A stretch of DNA of 64,000 nucleotides from Autumnicola patrickiae (lineage in GTDB: Bacteria > Bacteroidota > Bacteroidia > Flavobacteriales > Flavobacteriaceae), in assembly GCF_031846525.1 (NCBI RefSeq), contig NZ_JAVRHM010000001.1, forward strand, positions 124,001 to 188,000, read 5' to 3'. The position numbers were made by a program, and so were the translations under genes. This document shows positions 54,691 through 63,597 of this stretch, piece after piece (the first letter of the stretch is position 1; every line of letters starts with the position of its first letter). The notes beneath the pieces are model-generated. The model was not told the DNA's origin and made no database searches. It was given only the letters and a program-made list of their open reading frames with translations.

Positions 54691-56118
54691 ATGTCGGAAA
54701 CTGCGCAATCAGTTTGGAATAGCTGTCTAGCTTTTATCAAGGATAACATTACACCTCAGGCTTATAAAACCTGGTTTGAACCGATACAAGCTGTAAAACT
54801 TACCGATTGTGCTCTTAGCATTCAGGTACCTTCCAAATTTTTCTATGAATGGCTGGAAGAACATTACGTGAAATTACTAAAAGTTTCGCTTACACGGGAA
54901 TTGGGTGAAAAAGCAAAACTGGTATATGTTATCAAGATGGAAAATACCTATGGTAACAAATTGCCTTTTACCGAAAAGATTCCCAGCAGCCAGAGAAGCC
55001 AAATGACTTCGCAGGAGGTTGATGTTCCTATTAAAAACAGGAACCCCGAACTTAAAAATCCTTTCATAATTCCCGGAATAAGAAATGTAAAAATCGAATC
55101 TCAGCTTAACCCGAGCTATAGTTTCGACAATTTTCTTGAAGGGGATTCCAACAGGCTGGCCCGTTCTGCCGGAATGGCCGTGGCCAATAAACCGGGAGGC
55201 ACTTCTTTTAATCCGCTTTTGATCTTTGGAGGCGTTGGACTGGGAAAAACACACCTTGCCCACGCTATTGGGGTTGAAATAAAGGATAAATACCCGGAAA
55301 AAACCGTATTGTACATTTCCGCAGAAAAGTTTACGCAGCAGTACATAGAATCGGTTAAAAAGAATAACAGAAACGATTTTATTCATTTCTACCAGATTAT
55401 AGATGTACTAATCGTGGATGACATCCAGTTGCTCTCAGGAAAAGCAGGCACCCAGGATGTATTTTTTCACATCTTCAACCATCTGCACCAAAATGGTAAG
55501 CAGGTGATCCTCACCAGTGATAAAGCGCCTGTGGATATGCAGGATATTGAACAACGACTTTTATCACGATTTAAGTGGGGACTTTCCGCAGAACTTCAAA
55601 ATCCTGATTTCGAAACCAGGGTTTCCATTATAAAAAACAAACTGTATCGCGACGGGGTAGAAATGCCTGAAGATATCGTAGAGTTCCTGGCTAATAATAT
55701 TAAAACAAACATTCGGGAACTGGAAGGTGCAATTATTTCACTTATCGCCCACTCCTCTTTTAACAAGAAAGATATTACGCTTGATCTTGCAAAAAAGATC
55801 GTCGACAATTACGTGAAGAATACCAAACGCGAAGTCTCGATCGATTATATCCAGAAAGTAGTGAGTGATTATTTCCAGATGGACGTAGATACTTTACAAT
55901 CGAAGACGCGGAAAAGACATATTGTACAGGCAAGGCAAATTGCCATGTTCTTTGCCAAAAAGTTTACCAAAGCCTCTCTCGCCAGTATAGGTTCTCAAAT
56001 TGGCAGCAGAGACCATGCAACTGTACTTCACGCCTGCAAAACGGTAGATAACCTCGCAGCGACCGATAAGCAGTTTAAAAAGTTTGTAGAAGATTTAAAT
56101 AAAAAACTCACAATTTAA
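54691..56118 (+). CDS. dnaA: Chromosomal replication initiator DnaA
   Basis: ATP-dependent origin-binding initiator. 475 residues. Domain I (about 1-85; VWNSCLAFIKDNITPQAYKTWF), a short domain II, AAA+ domain III with Walker A FGGVGLGKTHLAHAIG, Walker B VLIVDDIQLLSG and the initiator-specific LLSRFKWGL, and domain IV with the DnaA signature GSQIGSRDHATVLHACK. No cluster of TTATCCACA-type boxes was seen in the 208-nt upstream spacer or the downstream gap, so no origin is annotated. Confidence 0.98.
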   Translation: MSETAQSVWNSCLAFIKDNITPQAYKTWFEPIQAVKLTDCALSIQVPSKFFYEWLEEHYVKLLKVSLTRELGEKAKLVYVIKMENTYGNKLPFTEKIPSSQRSQMTSQEVDVPIKNRNPELKNPFIIPGIRNVKIESQLNPSYSFDNFLEGDSNRLARSAGMAVANKPGGTSFNPLLIFGGVGLGKTHLAHAIGVEIKDKYPEKTVLYISAEKFTQQYIESVKKNNRNDFIHFYQIIDVLIVDDIQLLSGKAGTQDVFFHIFNHLHQNGKQVILTSDKAPVDMQDIEQRLLSRFKWGLSAELQNPDFETRVSIIKNKLYRDGVEMPEDIVEFLANNIKTNIRELEGAIISLIAHSSFNKKDITLDLAKKIVDNYVKNTKREVSIDYIQKVVSDYFQMDVDTLQSKTRKRHIVQARQIAMFFAKKFTKASLASIGSQIGSRDHATVLHACKTVDNLAATDKQFKKFVEDLNKKLTI

Positions 56119-56190
56119 GCTCTTCTTGAATTCTGGAAGCGCACCGGATTCTTTCCGTTTTTGAAGAGATCTGAAAAAGAAAAGAAAAAA

Positions 56191-56652
56191 ATGAAAACCA
56201 AAATTTTAATGGTTTGCCTGGGAAATATTTGCAGATCACCACTTGCTGAAGGAATTTTAAAAGCTAAAACAGACCCTGAGAAGGTTTTTATTGACTCTGC
56301 GGGGACAGGAAGTTATCATGTAGGTGGCGCACCAGATAAACGATCTATTGCCGTAGGAAGGAAATATGATATTGATATCACAGGTCAAAAATGCAGGCAG
56401 TTTGATGTTTCAAATTTTGAAGAATTTGATCATATATTCGTGATGGATAATGCCAATTATCGGGATATTCTTTCTCTTACTGAAAACAAAGACGACGAGG
56501 AAAAAGTACAACTCATCCTTAATGAAATCTTTCCCGGAGAAAACGTAGACGTACCTGATCCTTACCATGGAGGCGACGAAGGCTTCGAAAATGTATATCA
56601 AATGCTCGAGGAAGCTTGTGAATCTATTGCACTGCGCCTGGATTTAAAATAA
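56191..56652 (+). CDS. Low-molecular-weight protein-tyrosine phosphatase
   Basis: 153 residues. The start at ATG 56191 gives MKTKILMVCLGNICRSP, with the P-loop C-x5-R (Cys9, Arg15), and the acid/base Asp motif is VPDPYHGG near residue 125. An upstream TTG-initiated frame (56161) is unnecessary. It has no adjacent capsule or tyrosine-kinase genes. It runs directly into the methyltransferase gene (1 nt apart). Confidence 0.92.
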   Translation: MKTKILMVCLGNICRSPLAEGILKAKTDPEKVFIDSAGTGSYHVGGAPDKRSIAVGRKYDIDITGQKCRQFDVSNFEEFDHIFVMDNANYRDILSLTENKDDEEKVQLILNEIFPGENVDVPDPYHGGDEGFENVYQMLEEACESIALRLDLK

Positions 56653-56653
56653 T

Positions 56654-57385
56654 ATGCCAGATTCTTCATTTAAATATCAGGGAAAACTTTATATGATCCC
56701 TATAACTTTAGGAGATTCTAATCCCCTGGAGGTTCTACCTCTTCATATTAAGAAGATCATTGAAGAAACTGACGAATATATTGTCGAAAATGAAAAGACG
56801 GCAAGAAGGGCAATCAAAAAGATAGTTGCCGGTAAGAATCAACAGTCATTGAAGCTGCACTTACTTAATAAATTTACAGAAGTTGCTGCATTGCCAACCT
56901 TCCTTAAAGCATGTAAAGAAGGTAAGAACGTAGGATTAATGAGTGAGGCTGGTTGCCCCGGAGTAGCAGATCCAGGAGCTGAAATTGTAAAACTGGCCCA
57001 TCAGGAAAATATACAGGTGATTCCGCTGGTTGGTCCGTCTTCTATTCTACTTGCATTAATGGGAAGCGGCATGAACGGGCAAGGGTTTACCTTTCACGGA
57101 TACTTGCCCATTGATAAAAAGGAACGCAAACACGAGCTTAAGAACCTGGAAAGGATTTCTGCAGAAAGGAATCAGGCACAAATTTTTATTGAAACTCCTT
57201 ACCGGAATAATAAACTGCTGGAAGACATGCAGCAAAACCTGCATCCCGGGACGAGACTTTGTATCGCTTGTGATCTCACGCTTCAATCTGAATATATTAT
57301 TACCAAAACTATTGAGGATTGGTCAAAAACAAAAGTGGACCTTCATAAAAGGCCCACCATATTTATTATTCAGAAAGATTTTTAA
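56654..57385 (+). CDS. RsmI-family SAM-dependent methyltransferase
   Basis: 243 residues of the tetrapyrrole-methylase-like fold. Signatures: LYMIPITLGD, EAGCPGVADPGAEIV (the RsmI motif with S-x-AG-PG-x-x-DPG) and LVGPSSILLALMGSGMNGQGFTFHGYLP. RsmI 2'-O-methylates C1402 of 16S rRNA; this is the shorter Bacteroidota variant, so the exact target is inferred. Its stop shares the tetranucleotide TTAA with the convergent lysozyme-like gene. Confidence 0.87.
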   Translation: MPDSSFKYQGKLYMIPITLGDSNPLEVLPLHIKKIIEETDEYIVENEKTARRAIKKIVAGKNQQSLKLHLLNKFTEVAALPTFLKACKEGKNVGLMSEAGCPGVADPGAEIVKLAHQENIQVIPLVGPSSILLALMGSGMNGQGFTFHGYLPIDKKERKHELKNLERISAERNQAQIFIETPYRNNKLLEDMQQNLHPGTRLCIACDLTLQSEYIITKTIEDWSKTKVDLHKRPTIFIIQKDF

Positions 57386-58050
57386 GCAGTCGGTAAAATT
57401 GCCTTTGCTCTTTTTTCCGGTAGAATAAAAGAAGTATCATATCCACCGAATTTCTTCATATAATTTTTAATACTTGTACCAAAGGCATCACTAAAAGCGT
57501 GCGCTCCCCAGCTTCTAAGATATTTCTTTACACTCCCGGGGCCGGCCAGATGGGCAGCCGCAAGAATTCCAGATTCTGTTACCTCAACACCATTAATAGT
57601 TTTCCCTTCAAATCTTTTAATGTCACGGATCAAAATCCATTTATTCCTGGAAGAGTTTGCGTAAAAAGCAGCTTCCTGAAGTGCCGGGGAATTTATAAAT
57701 TCCTGTGTATTATAAATACCAATAAGTTCCAAGGTTCCTTTCCCAAATTGATATTTTCCCATGTAACCAAATTCGTTAACGGCTTTGTAGTTGCTTCGGG
57801 ATTCTTTAAAACCTAAAGCTTCTCTAAAGCCCAGATAAGATTTGCCTAATTTTGGCAGGTTTGCCAGATGAACCTCTTCAAAGGCCGGGTCTTCCAGCAA
57901 AGGCTCAACTGTATAATCCAGTTCCAGGTTTGCAGTGGAAAAACTCTCCAGGTCCAGCTTGGCTGCATCCTTGGTAGAAAAACTGAAAAACATAGTACCC
58001 GCAATTGCCGGTAAAATTGAAATTCTCGCGATTTTCTTTCTTTTTTGCAT
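57382..58050 (-). CDS. Exported lysozyme/transglycosylase-like protein
   Basis: 222 residues from ATG 58050. The start gives a basic then hydrophobic leader (KKIARISILPAIAGTMFFSF). The mature part contains FREALGFKESRSNYKAVNEFGYMGKYQFG, in which a Glu followed by a S/G-x-N-Y...NxxGxxGxYQFG pattern resembles the catalytic segment of SLT/lysozyme-like peptidoglycan hydrolases. Probable muramidase or scaffold acting on peptidoglycan in the periplasm. A good minus-strand -7 element lies 75 nt upstream. Adjacent to mltG, another transglycosylase. Exact enzyme activity unverified. Confidence 0.78.
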   Translation of the reverse strand: MQKRKKIARISILPAIAGTMFFSFSTKDAAKLDLESFSTANLELDYTVEPLLEDPAFEEVHLANLPKLGKSYLGFREALGFKESRSNYKAVNEFGYMGKYQFGKGTLELIGIYNTQEFINSPALQEAAFYANSSRNKWILIRDIKRFEGKTINGVEVTESGILAAAHLAGPGSVKKYLRSWGAHAFSDAFGTSIKNYMKKFGGYDTSFILPEKRAKAILPTA

Positions 58051-58081
58051 AACATTTTGTTTCTGAAGAGTTAACGGCTTT

Positions 58082-58131
58082 GGACTAAAATTAGTCCGTT
58101 TTACCCCCTTCAATTTTGCGGTGCAAATGTA
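58082..58131 (-). promoter_or_regulatory. Promoter and leader hairpin of the lysozyme-like gene
   Basis: A -7 element TACATTTG on the minus strand (58131-58124), then in the leader a perfect inverted repeat GGACTAA-AA-TTAGTCC (58082-58097) with flanking complementary bases. The repeat would lie in the 5' untranslated RNA about 32-47 nt before the ATG, possibly affecting translation or binding a regulator. Confidence 0.5.
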
Positions 58132-58262
58132 CAACTTTTTTTACTAATTTGATACACAAGTAGTTAAGACAAAACTAATAAAGGCGAGAGTTTAACAAAC
58201 ATATAGTATTGGAGCGTATAAGAACTTATAGGTGTGTTAAAGAAAATCGTTAAAAAACAGGT

Positions 58263-59306
58263 TTATCGTCTAATGCCCTGCTTGTTAATCCACCGGATAT
58301 ATTCCTGTTTATTCCTGTTATGTTGTGCCAATGTTTCTGCAAATTTGTGATAACCAAAATTTTCCACATTTGCTACAAAATAAAAATAATCATGATCCTC
58401 ATAATTAAGGACAGCATCTATGGAAGAAATATCAGGCATAGTAATGGGGCCTGGAGGAAGTTCCTTATATAAATAAGTATTATAAGGAGAATCCAGTTTT
58501 AGATCTTTGTAGAGAACACGTTTTATGATCGTGTCAAATTTCTGACTTTCGTCCTTAATTGCATAAATTACCGTAGGATCTGCATCAAGTTTCCATCCGT
58601 TTTTATACCGATTCATATAAACTCCTGCCACTTTGGGACGTTCGTCTACTTTTGCCGTTTCTTTTTGTACTATAGATGCAAGGATCATAACCTCTGTTGG
58701 TGTAAGGTTAATTGCTTCGGCTTTATTCAGACGTTCTTCTGTCCAGAACCTGTTATACTCCTGTTGCATTCTTTGTCTGAATTCTTCAGCCGAAGTGTTC
58801 CAGTAAAATTCATATTGATTTGGAATATATAAGGCAAGTACTTCTCTTTCACTTATATTATTTTCAGCTAAAAACTGCTGATCCTTCATAGCCTTAAGCA
58901 ATTCTACACTATCTGCTTCAATTTGTTTCGAAACCCTTCCTGCCAGATTTTCCAGCCGCTCCTGATTGTTAAACCGTACTTTTACAGGCGTATTCCCACT
59001 GCGTAGTACATTCACAATTTCATTATTGTTCATATCCTTTTTCAGAATATAACGACCGGGCCGGATATTGGAGGAATATCCTTTTTTTTCGGCTACCATC
59101 TTAAAGGATTGCACATCCTTCAGCAAAGGCTGTAGACTATCCATAACCGTATTATAATCTGTTCCAGTAGGAATATATACAACTCTCTGCTCTTCAGAAA
59201 AAGCTGTGTTTGCATTAAAAACACTTGTGTAAGCAAAGTAACCTACAGCAGAAAGTGCCAGTAAGACCACTACGGCTATAATTAATAGTATGCGCTTTTT
59301 AGACAT
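58263..59306 (-). CDS. mltG: Endolytic peptidoglycan transglycosylase MltG
   Basis: Cleaves nascent glycan strands and so sets their length. 347 residues with one N-terminal membrane helix (ILLIIAVVVLLALSAVGYFAY), a LysM-like segment (IRPGRYILKKDMNNNEIVNVL), and the YceG domain with the catalytic Glu in ILASIVQKETAKVDERP and the ADPTVIYA and TYLYKELPPGPITMP motifs. Its start overlaps the upstream GNAT gene by 8 nt; it is the last gene of the dapF-GNAT-mltG operon. Confidence 0.95.
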   Translation of the reverse strand: MSKKRILLIIAVVVLLALSAVGYFAYTSVFNANTAFSEEQRVVYIPTGTDYNTVMDSLQPLLKDVQSFKMVAEKKGYSSNIRPGRYILKKDMNNNEIVNVLRSGNTPVKVRFNNQERLENLAGRVSKQIEADSVELLKAMKDQQFLAENNISEREVLALYIPNQYEFYWNTSAEEFRQRMQQEYNRFWTEERLNKAEAINLTPTEVMILASIVQKETAKVDERPKVAGVYMNRYKNGWKLDADPTVIYAIKDESQKFDTIIKRVLYKDLKLDSPYNTYLYKELPPGPITMPDISSIDAVLNYEDHDYFYFVANVENFGYHKFAETLAQHNRNKQEYIRWINKQGIRR

Positions 59307-59826
59307 TATTTATAAGTTGGTACATAACTTCATCTCTAAAGCTTCCGTTAAGAAAATTCCATTCTTTTTTTACACCTACTTTCCTAAACCCTTTTTTCTC
59401 AAAAAGCTTAAGACTGACCAGATTACCATCGGTAATATTTGCATAAACCTGGTGCAATGCAAGGTGTTTAAAGCAATAGTTACATATTAAAGAAAGACTT
59501 TCTGCTCCATAACCCTTTCCGCGCTCCACAGTTTCAGAAATAAGAATACCTATTGCTGCCCTGCGATCTTTTGGTTCCAAATCGAAAACATCAATAAGAC
59601 CTATAGCCTTATGCGCTCTGTTGCAAATTACAAGCCGTAATTGCCTGTAGTCGTAAATATCCCGATGTGCGTTTTCCAGGTATTTTTTAATCATAAAGCG
59701 GGAATAAGGAACCTGAGTGGAACTGACCTCCCAAAATTCTTCTGTATTTTCCAACTCATGAACAAAATCCAGGTCCTCGGGCTCCAGGGCTCGTAAATAG
59801 ACTTTATCCCCTTCCAGTGTTAACAT
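59299..59826 (-). CDS. RimJ/RimL-type GNAT N-acetyltransferase
   Basis: 175 residues. DKVYLRALEPEDLDFVHELEN is the RimJ/RimL-like N-terminus; the acetyl-CoA motif is ETVERGKGYGAESLSLICNY and the C-terminal HQVYANITDGNLVSLKLFEKKGF is the family signature. It overlaps dapF by 7 nt and mltG by 8 nt, so it is tightly coupled to peptidoglycan-precursor and cell-wall genes. Substrate unknown. Confidence 0.9.
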   Translation of the reverse strand: MLTLEGDKVYLRALEPEDLDFVHELENTEEFWEVSSTQVPYSRFMIKKYLENAHRDIYDYRQLRLVICNRAHKAIGLIDVFDLEPKDRRAAIGILISETVERGKGYGAESLSLICNYCFKHLALHQVYANITDGNLVSLKLFEKKGFRKVGVKKEWNFLNGSFRDEVMYQLINNV

Positions 59827-60611
59827 TCAATTTCACCTTTAAAAACCTGTTCTGCCGGACCTGTTAGCCAGATATTCTCATACTGCCCTTCCTCTTTCTT
59901 TTCAAAAGAAACAGAAAGTTCTCCTCCTGGCACAATTAATCTTATGGTATTTCCATTGGTTCTACCGGACGCATTTGCAGCTATGGCCACAGCAGTAACT
60001 CCGGTACCACATGATAAAGTTTCGTCCTCTACCCCACGCTCATAAGTACGAACTAAAAATGTATCATTTTCTTCAGCTTCAACAAAATTTACATTTGTCC
60101 CGCCATTGTTCATATAAACGTCTGAATACCTAATTGCAGCACCTTCTTCCTTTACTTTAAGATCTTTAACATTTTTGGTGAAAACGACATGGTGCGGTGA
60201 GCCGGTATTTAAAAAACATACATTTCCAAATTTCCTGATTTCCTCTACATTTTGCATCTGCAAACTTACCATTCCATCACTTACTGTAGCTTTATGAGGA
60301 CCATCCACTGCAGTAAAAACCGCTTCATCTTCTATAACCCCCAGAAATTTTGCAAAAGCAACCAGGCACCTTCCACCATTTCCACACATGCTGCTCTCAT
60401 TCCCGTCGGAATTAAAATATAACATTTTAAAATCATCTCCTTCTGCATCAGGGTTTTCCAAAAGAATTAAACCGTCAGCTCCTATGCCAAATTTACGGTC
60501 GCATAGCCGCTTAACAATTTTGGTATCCTTTTTGGAAAGTAATTCCTGACGATTATCAATCATCACAAAATCATTACCGGTGCCCTGATATTTATAAAAC
60601 TGGATCTTCAT
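59820..60611 (-). CDS. dapF: Diaminopimelate epimerase
   Basis: Converts LL- to meso-diaminopimelate for lysine and peptidoglycan synthesis. 263 residues with both catalytic cysteines in context: MCGNGGRCLVAFAKF and LSCGTGVTAVAIAAN. FYKYQGTGNDFVMIDNR is the usual N-terminus. First gene of the operon with an N-acetyltransferase and mltG. Confidence 0.96.
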   Translation of the reverse strand: MKIQFYKYQGTGNDFVMIDNRQELLSKKDTKIVKRLCDRKFGIGADGLILLENPDAEGDDFKMLYFNSDGNESSMCGNGGRCLVAFAKFLGVIEDEAVFTAVDGPHKATVSDGMVSLQMQNVEEIRKFGNVCFLNTGSPHHVVFTKNVKDLKVKEEGAAIRYSDVYMNNGGTNVNFVEAEENDTFLVRTYERGVEDETLSCGTGVTAVAIAANASGRTNGNTIRLIVPGGELSVSFEKKEEGQYENIWLTGPAEQVFKGEIEC

Positions 60612-60632
60612 TATTCTGGTTTAAAAACGGCA

Positions 60633-60640
60633 CAAATATA
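60633..60640 (-). promoter_or_regulatory. Predicted -7 element of the dapF operon
   Basis: TATATTTG (minus strand), extended by TGCC, 22 nt upstream of the dapF ATG. The same TAnATTTGTGCC context occurs upstream of dapA (38353-38360). Confidence 0.5.
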
Positions 60641-60748
60641 CAATAAAGCTTAAGATTTTTGTGGTGTTAAAGGGTCGTTAAAGCCGAAAACCTAGAATAC
60701 TAAAATTTTAATTTTAATCGTTTAATTAATAAATACATTATCAGAAAT

Positions 60749-62158
60749 ATGAAAAAATTAGCAACTTTACTCATCGTTTCTGTTTTAGGAGGAGTATTTA
60801 CCTTAGGTAGTTACAAATTATTTCTTGAAGAAGAACAAATTTCGTCCAGCTTACCCCTTCCTTCTACAGAAGAACGCAGTGATTTTATTCCTGCAAATTA
60901 CACAGAAAGAAATTACGGAACCAATGCTGACTTTACCGAGGCCGCAGAAAATACGGTACATGCTGTTGTGCATGTTAAAAACGTAGCGGTTTTTAAAGGA
61001 ACAAGAAATCCTTTTGAATTTTACTATGGAGGCAGGAGTAATAGCGAAGGCAAAGCTGTACAGGGAGCAGGTTCTGGAGTTATTATCACTCCGGATGGTT
61101 ATATTGTAACTAATAATCATGTTATTGAAGGTGCAAGTGAACTGGAAGTGACTTTAAACAACAACAAGACTTACACGGCTGAAGTAGTAGGAACCGATAA
61201 AGCATCAGATATTGCTCTTTTAAAAGTGGATGCCGAAGGTCTTAATTATATACCATTTGGAAATTCCAACAACGTAAGATTAGGAGAATGGGTCCTCGCA
61301 GTAGGAAATCCTTTTAATTTAAAGTCTACTGTAACTGCAGGGATTGTTAGCGCAAAAGCCAGGGATCTTAACACTGCAGATATTATCCCGCAATCTTTTA
61401 TCCAGACAGATGCTGCAATTAACCCCGGAAACAGCGGTGGGGCTTTGGTAAACATCAATGGTGAATTAATAGGTATTAACACTGCGATTACTTCTAAGAC
61501 CGGAAGTTACGTAGGTTACGCCTTTGCTGTTCCATCCAATAATGCACGAAAAATTGTTGAAGATATTATGGAATTTGGCCATGTACAACAAGGCATCCTG
61601 GGGATAAGAGGAGGAAGCCTAACACCACAGGTGGTTAAAGAATTAAACCTGGAAGCAACACAGGGAGTTTATGTTGCAGATGTAAGCCCTGGTAGCGGAG
61701 CTGAAAATGCAGGAATCAGAGAGAACGACATTATCAGAAAAATTGACAATATCCAGATCAATAAATTTTCTGACTTAACAGGATATATAAATTCTAAACA
61801 TCCTAATGATGAAGTTTCAGTAACTCTTTTAAGAGATGGTCGTGAGCGCGAAGTGAAAGTAATTCTTACCAAGTATGAAGCTTATACCATAAAATCTATT
61901 GGACTTGAAGTAGCCAATGCCTCTAAAGAGGAGCTGCGTAGTTACAATACAGAATATGGAGTAAAAATAAACCAGATCCTAAGGAACGATCTTCCTGCAG
62001 AGGAACTGGCTGGAAATATTATTACCGAAATTAACAATGAAAAAGTCCGCAACATTCAGGATGTGGAAAGAGTAATTGAAGGAAAAAGAAGCTCAGATCC
62101 TATTGTTGTTACATTTATTGATGAAAATGGTGAAAAACAAAGGGTAGTCTGGAGATAA
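60749..62158 (+). CDS. degP: DegP/HtrA-family periplasmic serine protease
   Basis: Envelope quality-control protease/chaperone. 469 residues with an N-terminal signal/anchor (LATLLIVSVLGGVFTLGSY), the catalytic triad in VTNNHVIEGA (His), KASDIALLKV (Asp) and INPGNSGGALVN (Ser), then two PDZ domains (about 270-370, QGVYVADVSPGSGAENAGI; about 375-465, AEELAGNIITEINNEKVRN). Divergent from dapF. An intrinsic terminator follows. Confidence 0.94.
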   Translation: MKKLATLLIVSVLGGVFTLGSYKLFLEEEQISSSLPLPSTEERSDFIPANYTERNYGTNADFTEAAENTVHAVVHVKNVAVFKGTRNPFEFYYGGRSNSEGKAVQGAGSGVIITPDGYIVTNNHVIEGASELEVTLNNNKTYTAEVVGTDKASDIALLKVDAEGLNYIPFGNSNNVRLGEWVLAVGNPFNLKSTVTAGIVSAKARDLNTADIIPQSFIQTDAAINPGNSGGALVNINGELIGINTAITSKTGSYVGYAFAVPSNNARKIVEDIMEFGHVQQGILGIRGGSLTPQVVKELNLEATQGVYVADVSPGSGAENAGIRENDIIRKIDNIQINKFSDLTGYINSKHPNDEVSVTLLRDGREREVKVILTKYEAYTIKSIGLEVANASKEELRSYNTEYGVKINQILRNDLPAEELAGNIITEINNEKVRNIQDVERVIEGKRSSDPIVVTFIDENGEKQRVVWR

Positions 62159-62181
62159 ACCTTTTATTTATCAACAAAGAG

Positions 62182-62214
62182 AAGCTGTCCCATTAATTTG
62201 AGGCAGCTTTTTTT
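62182..62214 (+). terminator. Intrinsic terminator after degP
   Basis: Stem AAGCTGTC / GGCAGCTT (one G-T pair) with a 12-nt loop followed by seven T. Confidence 0.85.
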
Positions 62215-62367
62215 GCACTCTATTTTTCACACCTGTTGAAATTTATAAAACTCCTGATTAGTTTGAGAAGATATTTTTATAAAAAATCTTCATTTAATAA
62301 TTCCGAAAACTTATGTATTTTAATTTTGGGACAGCCTCTTAAGGATTATTTAAATTTCTCAAATCTT

Positions 62368-63459
62368 ATGGATAAACAGAAGAAAAATAGCTTGTTCAGA
62401 AAAAGGTATATCATACCGGCAGTAATAGTTATTCTCCTGATTATTGGACGTATACTTTTACCTCATTTTTTAAAGAATTCTGTAAACAGAACTTTGGATA
62501 ATATCCCAGGTTATACAGGACATGTTGAAGATATTGATGTAGCCTTATGGCGGGGTGCTTATGTTATCAATGGATTAATCCTGAAAAAAGAAACTTCAGA
62601 AACTGACACTCCGATGTTGGATTTCGAGAAAACTGACATTTCTATTGACTGGAAGTCACTGCTAAAAGGAAAAATTGTAAGTGAAATAGACCTACATTCC
62701 CCAAAATTCAATTACATCTTTAAAAACCAACAACAACAGGATTCTGCAGCCGACCCAAAAACAGAAGACTGGACCAAAGCTTTAACAGATTTGGTACCTA
62801 TAGACATTAATAGGCTGACTGTAACTAATGGAAAGGCAGGTCTTGTTGAACTTTCTGCCAATCCGAAAATTAGTTTGTTTCTTGAGAAAATTGAATTACG
62901 AGCCACTAATCTCAGTAATGTAATAAATGAAGAAAAAGCTTTGCCGTCACACGTGCAGGCTACTGCTGTCTCTTTTGGCGATGGGAACGTTACAATACAC
63001 GGGGATCTAAATCTCCTGCAGGAAATACCAGATATGGATATGGAGTTTAACCTCGAAAAAGCACGTATTACTGCCTTAAACGACCTGGCCAGGCGTTATG
63101 CAGGCGTGGATTTTGAAGAAGGAATATTTGAATTGTACAGCGAAGTGGCCATTGCCGATGGATATTTAAAAGGCTACCTTAAGCCAATGCTAATCAATAC
63201 GAAAATAATATCAGAGGAAGAAGAAGGAGGGTTTTTAGAAGAAATGTGGGAAGGATTTGTAGGTGTTTTAAAATTTATACTAAAAAATCAGGGAACCGAT
63301 ACATTGGCCACACGCGCTCCATTGGAAGGAAACCTTAATGATGTGGACACCGGTATTCTACCGACTGTACTTAACATCTTCAAAAATGCCTGGATTGAAG
63401 CCTATAAAGGAAGTGTGGATGAGAACATTGAATTTGAAGACGCATTAGAAGAACAATAA
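62368..63459 (+). CDS. AsmA/DUF748-like envelope protein
   Basis: 363 residues. The start at ATG 62368 (MDKQKKNSLFRKRYIIPAVI) places a basic residue cluster before one membrane helix (IIPAVIVILLIIGRIL); the open frame upstream to 62236 looks non-coding. Then a DUF748/AsmA-like segment: LDNIPGYTGHVEDIDVALWRGAYVINGLIL, DISIDWKSLLKGKIVSEIDLHSPKF. Such proteins belong to the AsmA/TamB group of envelope lipid-transport-type bridges; here the role is unassigned. Acidic C-terminus (FEDALEEQ). Confidence 0.75.
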   Translation: MDKQKKNSLFRKRYIIPAVIVILLIIGRILLPHFLKNSVNRTLDNIPGYTGHVEDIDVALWRGAYVINGLILKKETSETDTPMLDFEKTDISIDWKSLLKGKIVSEIDLHSPKFNYIFKNQQQQDSAADPKTEDWTKALTDLVPIDINRLTVTNGKAGLVELSANPKISLFLEKIELRATNLSNVINEEKALPSHVQATAVSFGDGNVTIHGDLNLLQEIPDMDMEFNLEKARITALNDLARRYAGVDFEEGIFELYSEVAIADGYLKGYLKPMLINTKIISEEEEGGFLEEMWEGFVGVLKFILKNQGTDTLATRAPLEGNLNDVDTGILPTVLNIFKNAWIEAYKGSVDENIEFEDALEEQ

Positions 63460-63597
63460 AAAAATTGAGATTTAAAGAATTGCACTTTATTGAAAATCCA
63501 TTCTTTTTCAGGAAATTTGCGCTCAGTTAATTTTATCGGCAATAACTTTTTTGAGGATACGTTGTGTGATAGAACCAAAAAATGAAACCTCTAAAGG

